Source of the DNA: DASXUC01 sp036004445
GTDB lineage: Bacteria; Sysuimicrobiota; Sysuimicrobiia; Sysuimicrobiales; Kaftiobacteriaceae
Assembly: GCA_036004445.1 (NCBI GenBank)
Contig: DASYRL010000009.1
Coordinates: 1-5,696 of the forward strand
DNA: 5,696 nucleotides
Reading direction: 5' to 3'
This document shows, one piece after another, positions 1 to 5,696 of the stretch (within the stretch, counting starts at the first letter, position 1; every line of letters begins with the position of its first letter). A model generated the notes under the pieces. The model was given only the letters and a program-made list of their open reading frames with translations, searched no databases and had not been told where the DNA came from. The position numbers and the translations under genes are program-made.

Positions 1-1475
1 CGGCGATCCTGCAGCGCTTTCGGCGCCGGGAGGTCTCGCCCACCGACGTGGTGCGTGCCTCCTTGGACCGGATCGCCGCGCTCGACGGCGACCTGCACGC
101 ATTCCTTCGGGTCGACGCTGAGCGCGCGCTGGCTGCCGCGCAGCACTGGGACGAGGTCTACGCGCGGGGCGGCCCGGTGCCGCCGCTGGCGGGGCTGCCG
201 GTGGCCATCAAAGACATCATCTGCACCCGGGGAATAGCGACCACGTGCGGATCGCGGATGCTCGAGCAGTGGGTCCCGCCCTACGACGCGACGGTCGTAG
301 CCCGGCTCCGCGACGCGGGCGCCATCGTCATCGGGAAGACCAACCTCGACGAGTTTGCAATGGGATCGTCGACGGAGAATTCGGCGTTCGGCCCGACACG
401 GAACCCGTGGGACCTGACCCGGGTTCCGGGCGGAAGCAGCGGCGGGTCCGCGGCCGCGGTGGCCGCCGGCATGGTGCCCCTGGCGCTGGGAACCGACACC
501 GGGGGATCGATCCGCCAGCCTGCCGGGTTCACCGGCATCGTGGGACTGAAACCGACCTACGGGCGCGTGTCCCGATATGGATTGGTCGCGTTCGCGTCGT
601 CGCTGGACCAGATCGGCCCGCTGGCCGCGACGGTGGCCGACGCGGCGCTCATCCTGCGCGTCATCGCCGGGCGCGACGCAGCGGACTCCACCTCGGCGGC
701 CGTGCCGGTGCCGGACTATGCGGCGGCACTCGATGGCGGGGTGAAGGGCCTGCGCCTCGGGATCGCCGCGGAGGCCTTCGGCGAAGGGCTCGACGGCGAC
801 GTACGTGCGGCGGTGCAGTCCGCCGCGCAGCAGCTGGCCGCCGCCGGCGCGGTGCTGGAGGACGTCTCGCTGCCGGCGATCGAATACGCGCTGCCCACGT
901 ACTACCTGCTGGCGACCTCCGAGGCGAGCTCAAACCTCGCGCGCTATGACGGCGTGCGGTACGGGTTGCGGGCACCGTCGGAGACCATCGACCAGATGTA
1001 TACGCGGACCCGGGCGGCGGGGTTCGGCAGCGAGGTCAAACGGCGGATCATGCTGGGCACCTATGCGCTGTCCGCCGGATACTACGAGGGGTTCTTCCTC
1101 AAAGCGCAGCGGGTGCGCACGCGTGTGCGCGAGGATTTTCGCCGCGCGTTCGAGCGCGTGGACCTGGTGTTGATGCCCGTGACGCCCACCGTCGCGTTCC
1201 CGATCGGCGAGAAGGTTGACGATCCCCTGGCCATGTACCTGGCCGACGTGTACACGATCCCCATCAACCTCGCCGGGCTCCCCGGGATCTCGGTCCCGTG
1301 CGGATTCTCGCGCGGCCTGCCGGTCGGGCTGCAGCTGATCGGCCGGCCCTTCGATGAGGCGACGGTGCTGCGGACGGCGCACACGTACGAACAGATGACG
1401 GAGTGGCACCTGCGCCTGCCGGCGCGGCCCAGGGAACAGGGAACAGGGAGCAGCGAACAGGAGATCGGATCATGA
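1..1475 (+). CDS. gatA: Aspartyl/glutamyl-tRNA(Asn/Gln) amidotransferase subunit A, 5'-truncated by window edge
   Basis: GatA is the glutaminase subunit of the GatCAB complex. It hydrolyses glutamine and passes ammonia to GatB, which amidates Glu-tRNA(Gln) or Asp-tRNA(Asn) in the cytoplasm. The frame is open from base 3 with GatA-like residues (AILQRFRRREVSPTDVV) before the first GTG at 48, so the true start lies upstream of the window and GTG 48 is not the start. Counting V48 as residue 1, the amidase-signature triad is complete: Lys55 (PVAIKD), cis-Ser130 (GGSSGGSAAA) and nucleophile Ser154 (TDTGGSIRQPAG). The 75- and 24-residue spacings equal those of characterised GatA (K79/S154/S178 in Staphylococcus aureus). 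The conserved family sequence ends near TYEQMTEWHLRLP. The last 14 residues (from R462) are encoded by a heptamer repeat, and the TGA lies in that repeat's spacer. gatB follows after 81 bp; gatC is not visible. The identification is secure; the tail is an oddity. Confidence 0.97.
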   Translation, partial: AILQRFRRREVSPTDVVRASLDRIAALDGDLHAFLRVDAERALAAAQHWDEVYARGGPVPPLAGLPVAIKDIICTRGIATTCGSRMLEQWVPPYDATVVARLRDAGAIVIGKTNLDEFAMGSSTENSAFGPTRNPWDLTRVPGGSSGGSAAAVAAGMVPLALGTDTGGSIRQPAGFTGIVGLKPTYGRVSRYGLVAFASSLDQIGPLAATVADAALILRVIAGRDAADSTSAAVPVPDYAAALDGGVKGLRLGIAAEAFGEGLDGDVRAAVQSAAQQLAAAGAVLEDVSLPAIEYALPTYYLLATSEASSNLARYDGVRYGLRAPSETIDQMYTRTRAAGFGSEVKRRIMLGTYALSAGYYEGFFLKAQRVRTRVREDFRRAFERVDLVLMPVTPTVAFPIGEKVDDPLAMYLADVYTIPINLAGLPGISVPCGFSRGLPVGLQLIGRPFDEATVLRTAHTYEQMTEWHLRLPARPREQGTGSSEQEIGS

Positions 1476-1512
1476 GATTGGTCTGTTCCCCGTTCCCCGT
1501 TCCCGATTCCCG
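1431..1512. repeat. Inverted element of tandem heptamers (AGGGAAC-type), gatA/gatB junction
   Basis: The left arm (1431-1458) is four 7-bp units: AGGGAAC, AGGGAAC, AGGGAGC, AGCGAAC. A 26-bp spacer follows. The right arm (1485-1512) is four units in the opposite sense: GTTCCCC, GTTCCCC, GTTCCCG, ATTCCCG. Reverse-complemented, the right arm matches the left at 21 of 28 positions, so an imperfect hairpin is possible. The left arm is translated as the C-terminal tail of GatA, and the gatA stop lies in the spacer. No U-tract follows the right arm, so it is not a textbook terminator. Tandem heptamer repeats are known in bacteria (for example the STRR sequences of cyanobacteria), but I cannot assign this one to a named family. 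Confidence 0.8.
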
Positions 1513-1526
1513 CCCGTCGAGTCCCT

Positions 1527-1532
1527 GGGAAG
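1527..1532 (+). promoter_or_regulatory. Possible ribosome binding site upstream of gatB
   Basis: GGGAAG at 1527-1532 is the only purine-rich, Shine-Dalgarno-like stretch before gatB. It lies 4 nt before an ATG at 1537 but 24 nt before the gatB ATG at 1557, which has only C-rich sequence directly upstream. It therefore fits the short upstream reading frame better than gatB itself. The match to consensus is partial. Confidence 0.35.
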
Positions 1533-1536
1533 CACA

Positions 1537-1560
1537 ATGACCGCTTACCCACCCAGATGA
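1537..1560 (+). CDS. Possible 7-codon leader ORF coupled to gatB
   Basis: ATG at 1537 reads MTAYPPR and then stops at TGA 1558-1560. That stop overlaps the gatB ATG (1557-1559) in an ATGA quartet, the usual arrangement for termination-reinitiation coupling. The ATG has a weak Shine-Dalgarno (GGGAAG) 4 nt upstream, whereas gatB has none at the normal distance. The first four residues, MTAY, resemble the beginning of many GatB proteins, but the frame is not that of gatB. It could instead be a relic of a former gatB start, or chance. It is too short to be judged by coding statistics. Confidence 0.25.
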   Translation: MTAYPPR

Positions 1561-3002
1561 GCTTCGAAGTCGTCATCGGGTTAGAGATCCACGTCCAGCT
1601 GCTCACCCGGTCCAAGATGTTCTGCGCGTGCGCGGTCCGCTTCGGCGCGCCGCCGAACACCCTCACCTGCCCGGTCTGCCTGGGGCTGCCCGGGTCGCTG
1701 CCGGTGCTGAACCACAGCGCCGTCACCCTGGGCCTCCGCACCGCGCTCGCCCTGGGGTGCACCGTACGCCCGGTCAGCCGCTTCCACCGGAAGAACTACT
1801 ACTATCCTGATCTGCCGAAGAACTACCAGATCACCCAGTACCAGTACAAGGTCCATCCGCCGCTGGCGACCGATGGGGTCCTGGCGCTGGACCCCGACGG
1901 CGGGCGGCCGGTCCGGATTCGCCGCGTCCATCTCGAAGAAGATACGGGGCGCCTGGTCCACCAGGAGCAGGGCGGGCGGGTGGTCGCCTCCCTGATCGAC
2001 TACAACCGCAGCGGCGTCCCGTTGATGGAGATCGTCACCGAACCCGATCTGCGATCCCCGGTCGACGCCCGCCGGTTCCTGAGCCGGCTGCGCGCGGTCC
2101 TGCAGACGATCGCGGTGAGCAGCGGCCGGCTCGAGGAAGGCACCCTGCGCTGTGATGCCAACGTGTCGCTTCGGGCGGCCGCCGGCGAGCTGGGAATCCG
2201 CACCGAGGTCAAGAACATGAATTCGCTGCGCTCGGTCGAGCATGCACTCTCGTTCGAGGCCGATCGACAGGCACGGCTGCTCGCCTCCGGCGAGCGCGTC
2301 GTGCAGGAGACCAGGCACTGGGACGAGCGCCGCGGCGTGACCTTCGCGTCCCGCTTCAAAGAGGAAGCGCACGACTATCGGTATTTCCCAGAGCCCGACC
2401 TCCTGCCGATCGCCATCGAGGCAGGGGTCCTTGATGCCGCGCGGGCGGCCATGCCGGAGTTGCCTGACGCTAAGCGGCGCCGCTACATGGAGCGCTTCGG
2501 ACTTTCGGCGTACGACGCAGAGCAGGTGACGTCGTCGGGCTCAATGGCTGCGTTCTTCGAGGACGTCGTCGCCCTCCACCCAAAGCCGAAGGTCGTCAGC
2601 AACTGGCTGACCGGAGACATAACCGCCTTCCTCAACGCCGCGGGGCAGGAGATCGACGACCTCCGGATCACGCCGGCCCACGTGGCCGAGCTGCTGGGCC
2701 TCATCGACGAGGGGACAATCAGTGGGCGCACGGCGAAAGAGGTGCTGGCGGAGATGCTCACCGGCGGGGAACGGGCGGAGACGGTCGTCCGGCGCCGCGG
2801 CCTCCGCCAGATCAGCGACGCTGCCGAGCTCACCGCCGCCGTGGACGAGGTTATCGCCGCGCACCCCGGGCCGGTCGCCGACTTCCGCGCCGGTAAGCAG
2901 CAGGCGCTGACGTTCCTGGTCGGCCAGGTGATGCGCCGGACGCAGGGGAGGGCCAATCCGGAAGTCGTGCATCGGCTGCTGCGGGAACGGCTGAGCTCGT
3001 GA
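1557..3002 (+). CDS. gatB: Aspartyl/glutamyl-tRNA(Asn/Gln) amidotransferase subunit B
   Basis: GatB binds the mischarged tRNA, phosphorylates the Glu or Asp side chain with ATP, and amidates it with ammonia channelled from GatA. The protein is 481 residues, normal for the family. Hallmarks in order: VIGLEIHVQL with E10 and H12 near the ATP/metal site; a four-cysteine pair set (C23, C25, C38, C41) within MFCACAV...CPVCLGLPG, the zinc-type motif; KNYYYPDLPKNYQITQY (80-95); DYNRSGVPLMEIVTEPD (148-164); EEGTLRCDANVSLR (193-206); TEVKNMNSLRSVEHA (216-230); KEEAHDYRYFPEPDL (268-282). A C-terminal YqeY-like helical tail domain starts after about residue 330. ATG 1557 is chosen because MSFEVVIGLE begins exactly where the family does, although no good Shine-Dalgarno sits at the usual distance. 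The stop TGA at 3000-3002 is the first three bases of the second heptamer element. Confidence 0.98.
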   Translation: MSFEVVIGLEIHVQLLTRSKMFCACAVRFGAPPNTLTCPVCLGLPGSLPVLNHSAVTLGLRTALALGCTVRPVSRFHRKNYYYPDLPKNYQITQYQYKVHPPLATDGVLALDPDGGRPVRIRRVHLEEDTGRLVHQEQGGRVVASLIDYNRSGVPLMEIVTEPDLRSPVDARRFLSRLRAVLQTIAVSSGRLEEGTLRCDANVSLRAAAGELGIRTEVKNMNSLRSVEHALSFEADRQARLLASGERVVQETRHWDERRGVTFASRFKEEAHDYRYFPEPDLLPIAIEAGVLDAARAAMPELPDAKRRRYMERFGLSAYDAEQVTSSGSMAAFFEDVVALHPKPKVVSNWLTGDITAFLNAAGQEIDDLRITPAHVAELLGLIDEGTISGRTAKEVLAEMLTGGERAETVVRRRGLRQISDAAELTAAVDEVIAAHPGPVADFRAGKQQALTFLVGQVMRRTQGRANPEVVHRLLRERLSS

Positions 3003-3105
3003 CTCGTGACTTGTGACTCGTGACTCGAAAATCTGACACTCAGAACAAGCCCGTCCAGACGCGCGTGACGCACGGCGAGTCACGAGTCACGAGTCACAAG
3101 TCACG
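3000..3105. repeat. Inverted element of tandem heptamers (TGACTCG / CGAGTCA), gatB downstream junction
   Basis: The left arm is four 7-bp units at 3000-3027: TGACTCG, TGACTTG, TGACTCG, TGACTCG. The right arm at 3076-3103 is CGAGTCA three times, then CAAGTCA. Bases 3005-3027 pair perfectly with 3083-3105 (23 bp, 55-nt loop). An alternative register, 2998-3027 with 3076-3105, pairs over 30 positions with one mismatch and one G-U. The spacer holds a small hairpin, TCTGA-CAC-TCAGA (3032-3044). The first unit gives gatB its stop codon, and the element is read through by the start of the next gene. No U-tract follows. The layout is that of the element at 1431-1512, with a different heptamer. Confidence 0.9.
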
Positions 3106-4501
3106 CCGTGAGGCCCCGCCGTTAAAGGTCGGCCAGAAGGCCACGCTGAGGTTTCACGCGTTCAATGCCGCCGGAGCCGGCGTCGCAACGTACGGGCCAC
3201 AGACGGTCGCGGTGCCGTTTGCGCTGCCCGGGGAAGAGGCCGTGGTCGAGGTCACGGCGGCGACCCGGCTCCACGCGCAGGGCAGGATGACGGCCGTGCT
3301 GCGAAAGTCGGCCGAGGTGGTGGAGCCACGCTGCCGGCATTTTGGCCGGTGCGGCGGCTGTCAGTGGCAGCATCTCCCATATCAGGCGCAGCTCGCCGCG
3401 AAAACGCAGCTCGTGCGCAGCGTACTTGCCGGATCGGTCGACGCCGGCGCGGTCGTGCGGGACGCGCTGGGGAGTCAGCCCTGGCAGTACCGCAGCCGCC
3501 TGCAGGCGGCGTTTGCGCTGCGCCGGGAACGCACGGTCGCCGGTTTCTCCAGCGTCGCCGATGAGGTCGTCATCAACATCCAGGAGTGTCCGATTCAGCA
3601 TCCGGTCAACGTGCGAATCCTGCTGGCGACGCGCGAGATCGTCGGCCGGCTCGGCTGGCCGGTGTACGATCGCGGCACGGGCACGGGAGTGCTGCGCGGC
3701 GTGATCGCCCAGACCGCCTTCGCGACCGGTGAGAGCATGCTCGTCCTCTGTACCACCGCTGACGTGCCCGACCGGATGGCGTTTGTCAGGGCCGCGACCG
3801 AGCGCCTCCCTGAACTCCGATCGGTCATGATCTCGGTGCGCAGACCGACCACCGCTGAGCTGCTCGGGCGGACGGAGCTGCTCTGGGGCCGTCCATTCAT
3901 TACCGAAGTCCTCAGCACGGGGATGGGCGGCGGGGTCCGGCTGAATCTGTACGCCGCCCCCTCGATCCCACCGAACCCGGGCGCGTTCGCCACCTATCTC
4001 GGGGCCGTCCGGCGGGCCGTGGGAGCCGCGCGAGCGGTCATCGACGTCGCGTGTGATGAAGGGCTGATCCCGCTGGCGCTGTCGCTGGCGTCGGGGGAGG
4101 GGCCGGCGCAGAGCAGGATGCGAGTCGTGGGCGTCACTGCGGACCGAGAGTCGATGCGCCGCGCCTGGGAGAACGCCACGGCGAACGGCGCCGAGGGGTG
4201 CGTATTCTACACCCGGGCCCCCGCCGCGGTGCTGGCGAAGCTGCGCGCCCGCGGCGCGACTCTCGATGTCTTGATGGCCACCGGCCGTGGAGGCACGGTC
4301 CCCCCCGCCGTGGCGGCGGAAGCCGCGGCGGCCGGCTGCGGCCGAATCGTCTATGCCGGGTCGTCGATGACGCGGCTGGTCGACACGATCAGATCGGCCG
4401 GAGCGGCCGGGTACCGGCTGACCGACGTGCAGCCGGTGGATCTCCTCCCGCAGACCGCGCGGGTACACGTCGTCGCGACGCTGATGCGGTATGCTTCTTA
4501 G
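3020..4501 (+). CDS. RumA/TrmA-family RNA uracil-5-methyltransferase homologue, probable pseudoenzyme
   Basis: Active members of this family transfer a methyl group from SAM to C5 of uridine in rRNA or tRNA. Residues are numbered from GTG 3020 (493 aa). A TRAM-type RNA-binding domain spans about 36-100 (LKVGQKATLRFHAF...LPGEEAVVEV). The Fe-S cysteines are all present: C105-x5-C111-x2-C114 and C190. A central domain leads to a Rossmann-like C-terminal half from about 335. Its catalytic motifs are altered. The usual DLxCGxGT is DVACDEGL (342-349). The substrate-site QVN is PPN (317-319). DPxR is ATGR (420-423). The catalytic cysteine of VSCNP aligns with S448 in AGSSM. The catalytic glutamate of the HxE motif aligns with H483. 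The frame is unbroken and codon use matches its neighbours. The only in-frame starts before the TRAM domain are GTG 3020 and GTG 3065, neither with a clear Shine-Dalgarno and both within the repeat element, so the first 30 or so residues are repeat-derived. Family membership is secure; loss of methylation is inferred. Confidence 0.9.
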   Translation: MTRKSDTQNKPVQTRVTHGESRVTSHKSRREAPPLKVGQKATLRFHAFNAAGAGVATYGPQTVAVPFALPGEEAVVEVTAATRLHAQGRMTAVLRKSAEVVEPRCRHFGRCGGCQWQHLPYQAQLAAKTQLVRSVLAGSVDAGAVVRDALGSQPWQYRSRLQAAFALRRERTVAGFSSVADEVVINIQECPIQHPVNVRILLATREIVGRLGWPVYDRGTGTGVLRGVIAQTAFATGESMLVLCTTADVPDRMAFVRAATERLPELRSVMISVRRPTTAELLGRTELLWGRPFITEVLSTGMGGGVRLNLYAAPSIPPNPGAFATYLGAVRRAVGAARAVIDVACDEGLIPLALSLASGEGPAQSRMRVVGVTADRESMRRAWENATANGAEGCVFYTRAPAAVLAKLRARGATLDVLMATGRGGTVPPAVAAEAAAAGCGRIVYAGSSMTRLVDTIRSAGAAGYRLTDVQPVDLLPQTARVHVVATLMRYAS

Positions 4502-4512
4502 TGGTTCAGGGC

Positions 4513-4517
4513 GGAGG
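4513..4517 (+). promoter_or_regulatory. Strong ribosome binding site for the aminotransferase
   Basis: GGAGG at 4513-4517 lies 9 nt before ATG 4527, a good Shine-Dalgarno at normal spacing. It supports ATG 4527 as the start. It also contrasts with gatB and the methyltransferase-like gene, which have no convincing site of their own. Confidence 0.8.
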
Positions 4518-4526
4518 CGAACATCG

Positions 4527-5696
4527 ATGAGAGAGGTCGAGGTCACACAGAAGCACTACACACTGCCGGGCCCGAAGTCCGCGGTTGCCCTTGAGGACTT
4601 TCGGCGCCACGTGTCGCGTGCCGTCCCCATCTATCTGCCCGCGGTTATCGAGCGGGCGGAGGGGGCGCTGCTCACCGACGCGGACGGCAACACGTTCATC
4701 GATCTGGTCGGGGGCGTCGGCTGCCTGAACGTCGGGCACTCCCATCCGCGGGTGGTCGCGGCGATCACCGCGCAGGCCGCGCGGTTCACCCACACCGACG
4801 TCGGCGTCGCACCCTACGAGGTCTACACCTGCTTGGCCGCTCGCCTGTGCGCACTGGCCCCCGGCCCCCGCGCGAAGAAGGCGATCTTCCTCAATTCCGG
4901 CAGTGAGGCCGTCGAGAGCGCGGCGAAGATTGCCCGCGCCCTGACCGGCCGCCCCGCGCTGATCGCGTTTGAAGGGGCGTTTCACGGACGGACCTACATG
5001 AGCATGTCGCTCACCAGCAAGATCGATCCATATAAGCGGAACTTCGGGCCGTTCGTTCCGGAGGTCTATCGCGCCCCGTACGCCGATCCCTACCGCAGTC
5101 CGGATCCCGACGCGACGCGATGGGCACTGCGCGGGCTGGAGAACCTTCTCGTGACCCACGTCCAGCCGGACCGGGTCGCCGCCGTGATCGTCGAACCGGT
5201 GCTGGGCGAGGGCGGTTTCATCGTCCCCCCGCCGGACTTTCTCCCCGCACTTCGCGCGTTCACCAGACGGCACGGGATGCTGCTGATCGTCGACGAGGTC
5301 CAGACGGGGATCGGCCGTACGGGCCGCATGTTTGCCAGCGAATACACCGGGGTTGATCCGGATCTCATGATCGTCGCCAAGTCGCTCGCCGCCGGCCTTC
5401 CACTGTCGGCCGTCATCGGGGCGGCGGACTTGATGGACGCCATGCCGGAGTCGTCACTGGGCGGCACCTACGTGGGCAATCCCGTCGCCTGCGCGGCCGC
5501 GCTGGCCGTGCTCGATGTCATCGAGGACGAAGGTCTGCTGTCGCGCGCGCTGGCGCTCGGCCAGCGCATGATGGCGCGGTTCCGCCGCCTGCAGGAGCGG
5601 GCCCGGCTGGTGGGCGACGTGCGGGGACTGGGCGCCATGGTCGCGATCGAGCTGGTGCGCGACCGCGTGACCAAAACCCCCGCCGCCGAGGAGACG
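4527..5696 (+). CDS. gabT: Class III PLP aminotransferase, 4-aminobutyrate aminotransferase type, 3'-truncated by window edge
   Basis: This is a pyridoxal-phosphate aminotransferase. GabT moves the amino group of 4-aminobutyrate to 2-oxoglutarate, giving succinate semialdehyde and glutamate. 390 codons are present and the frame is open at the right edge; family members are usually about 420-460 residues, so only the end is missing. Seen in order: DLVGGVGCLNVGHSHP (59-74), the PLP phosphate loop NSGSEAVE (123-130), AFHGRT (151-156), IVEPVLGEGG with E228 (221-230), LIVDEVQTGIGRTG with D256 (253-266), the Schiff-base lysine K285 in VAKSLAAGLPLS, and LGGTYVGNP with T314 (311-319). The spacings E228-D256-K285-T314 match E211-D239-K268-T297 of Escherichia coli GabT. 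One deviation is Leu226 where GabT usually has Gln (EPVQGEGG). It starts 25 bp after the previous stop, with a strong Shine-Dalgarno, so co-transcription is likely. Substrate choice among omega-amino acids cannot be settled without the C-terminal substrate-binding arginine, which is outside the window. Confidence 0.92.
   Translation, partial: MREVEVTQKHYTLPGPKSAVALEDFRRHVSRAVPIYLPAVIERAEGALLTDADGNTFIDLVGGVGCLNVGHSHPRVVAAITAQAARFTHTDVGVAPYEVYTCLAARLCALAPGPRAKKAIFLNSGSEAVESAAKIARALTGRPALIAFEGAFHGRTYMSMSLTSKIDPYKRNFGPFVPEVYRAPYADPYRSPDPDATRWALRGLENLLVTHVQPDRVAAVIVEPVLGEGGFIVPPPDFLPALRAFTRRHGMLLIVDEVQTGIGRTGRMFASEYTGVDPDLMIVAKSLAAGLPLSAVIGAADLMDAMPESSLGGTYVGNPVACAAALAVLDVIEDEGLLSRALALGQRMMARFRRLQERARLVGDVRGLGAMVAIELVRDRVTKTPAAEET

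Noticed and set aside
48..50. GTG 48 as the gatA start
   Set aside because: The frame is open upstream to the window edge and encodes conserved GatA N-terminal residues, so the gene starts outside the window.
1431..1512. Rho-independent terminator after gatA
   Set aside because: The stem is imperfect (7 mismatched positions in 28) and is followed by mixed GC sequence instead of a T-run.
3000..3105. CRISPR array
   Set aside because: Units are 7 bp and contiguous with no spacers between them, the two arms are inverted, and no cas gene is present.
3005..3105. Rho-independent terminator
   Set aside because: The stem is strong, but the loop is about 55 nt and no U-tract follows. The following gene begins within the element, so transcription must pass through or start inside it.
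3020..4501. Calling the methyltransferase-like gene a frameshifted pseudogene
   Set aside because: The frame is continuous over 493 codons, ends at a normal family C-terminus and keeps the Fe-S cysteines. Only point substitutions at active-site motifs are seen, so an intact CDS is the better call.
3122..4546. Long antisense open frame (474 codons) opposite the methyltransferase-like gene
   Set aside because: The + strand protein aligns clearly to the RumA/TrmA family, while the antisense product is Arg/Gly/Asp-rich with no recognisable motif. Long antisense frames are common in high-GC coding DNA.
4506..5273. Antisense open frame (255 codons) opposite the aminotransferase
   Set aside because: It lies fully opposite a well-supported PLP aminotransferase and its product shows no recognisable family features. 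It is a high-GC shadow.

Overview
This is a high-GC bacterial chromosome segment (about two-thirds G+C by eye, with G/C-rich third codon positions). It carries four genes, all on the + strand and closely spaced: gatA (5' end outside the window), gatB, a gene for a RumA/TrmA-type tRNA/rRNA uracil-5-methyltransferase homologue, and a GabT-type class III aminotransferase (3' end outside the window). GatA and GatB imply indirect Gln-tRNA(Gln) and/or Asn-tRNA(Asn) synthesis, as in most bacteria that lack GlnRS or AsnRS. The lineage cannot be fixed from the sequence. An uncultivated high-GC phylum (Chloroflexota-, Armatimonadota- or Rokubacteria-like) would be a reasonable guess, but it is only a guess.

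Layout: gatA runs from the left edge to 1475. An 81-bp gap leads to gatB at 1557-3002. The methyltransferase-like gene ends at 4501 and its start lies inside a repeat, at GTG 3020 or GTG 3065. A 25-bp gap with a strong Shine-Dalgarno then leads to the aminotransferase at 4527, which is open to the right edge. No promoter or classical U-tract terminator is visible between the genes, so co-transcription is plausible.

Two things stand out. First, both of the first two gene junctions hold a small inverted-repeat element made of tandem 7-bp units (four units, a spacer, four inverted units). The two elements have the same architecture but unrelated heptamers: AGGGAAC-like at 1431-1512 and TGACTCG/CGAGTCA at 3000-3103. 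Each has been absorbed into coding sequence. The first writes the last 14 residues of GatA. The second supplies the gatB stop codon and the start and N-terminal extension of the next protein. Second, the methyltransferase homologue keeps its TRAM domain and all four Fe-S cysteines, but by motif alignment it has lost the catalytic cysteine, the catalytic glutamate, the DPxR motif and the usual SAM-binding glycine motif. It therefore looks like an intact pseudoenzyme rather than an ordinary RumA.

Functionally, GatA and GatB are two subunits of one enzyme (gatC is not in the window). The RumA-like protein would share the theme of RNA and translation. The aminotransferase is metabolic, with no obvious link beyond its position.
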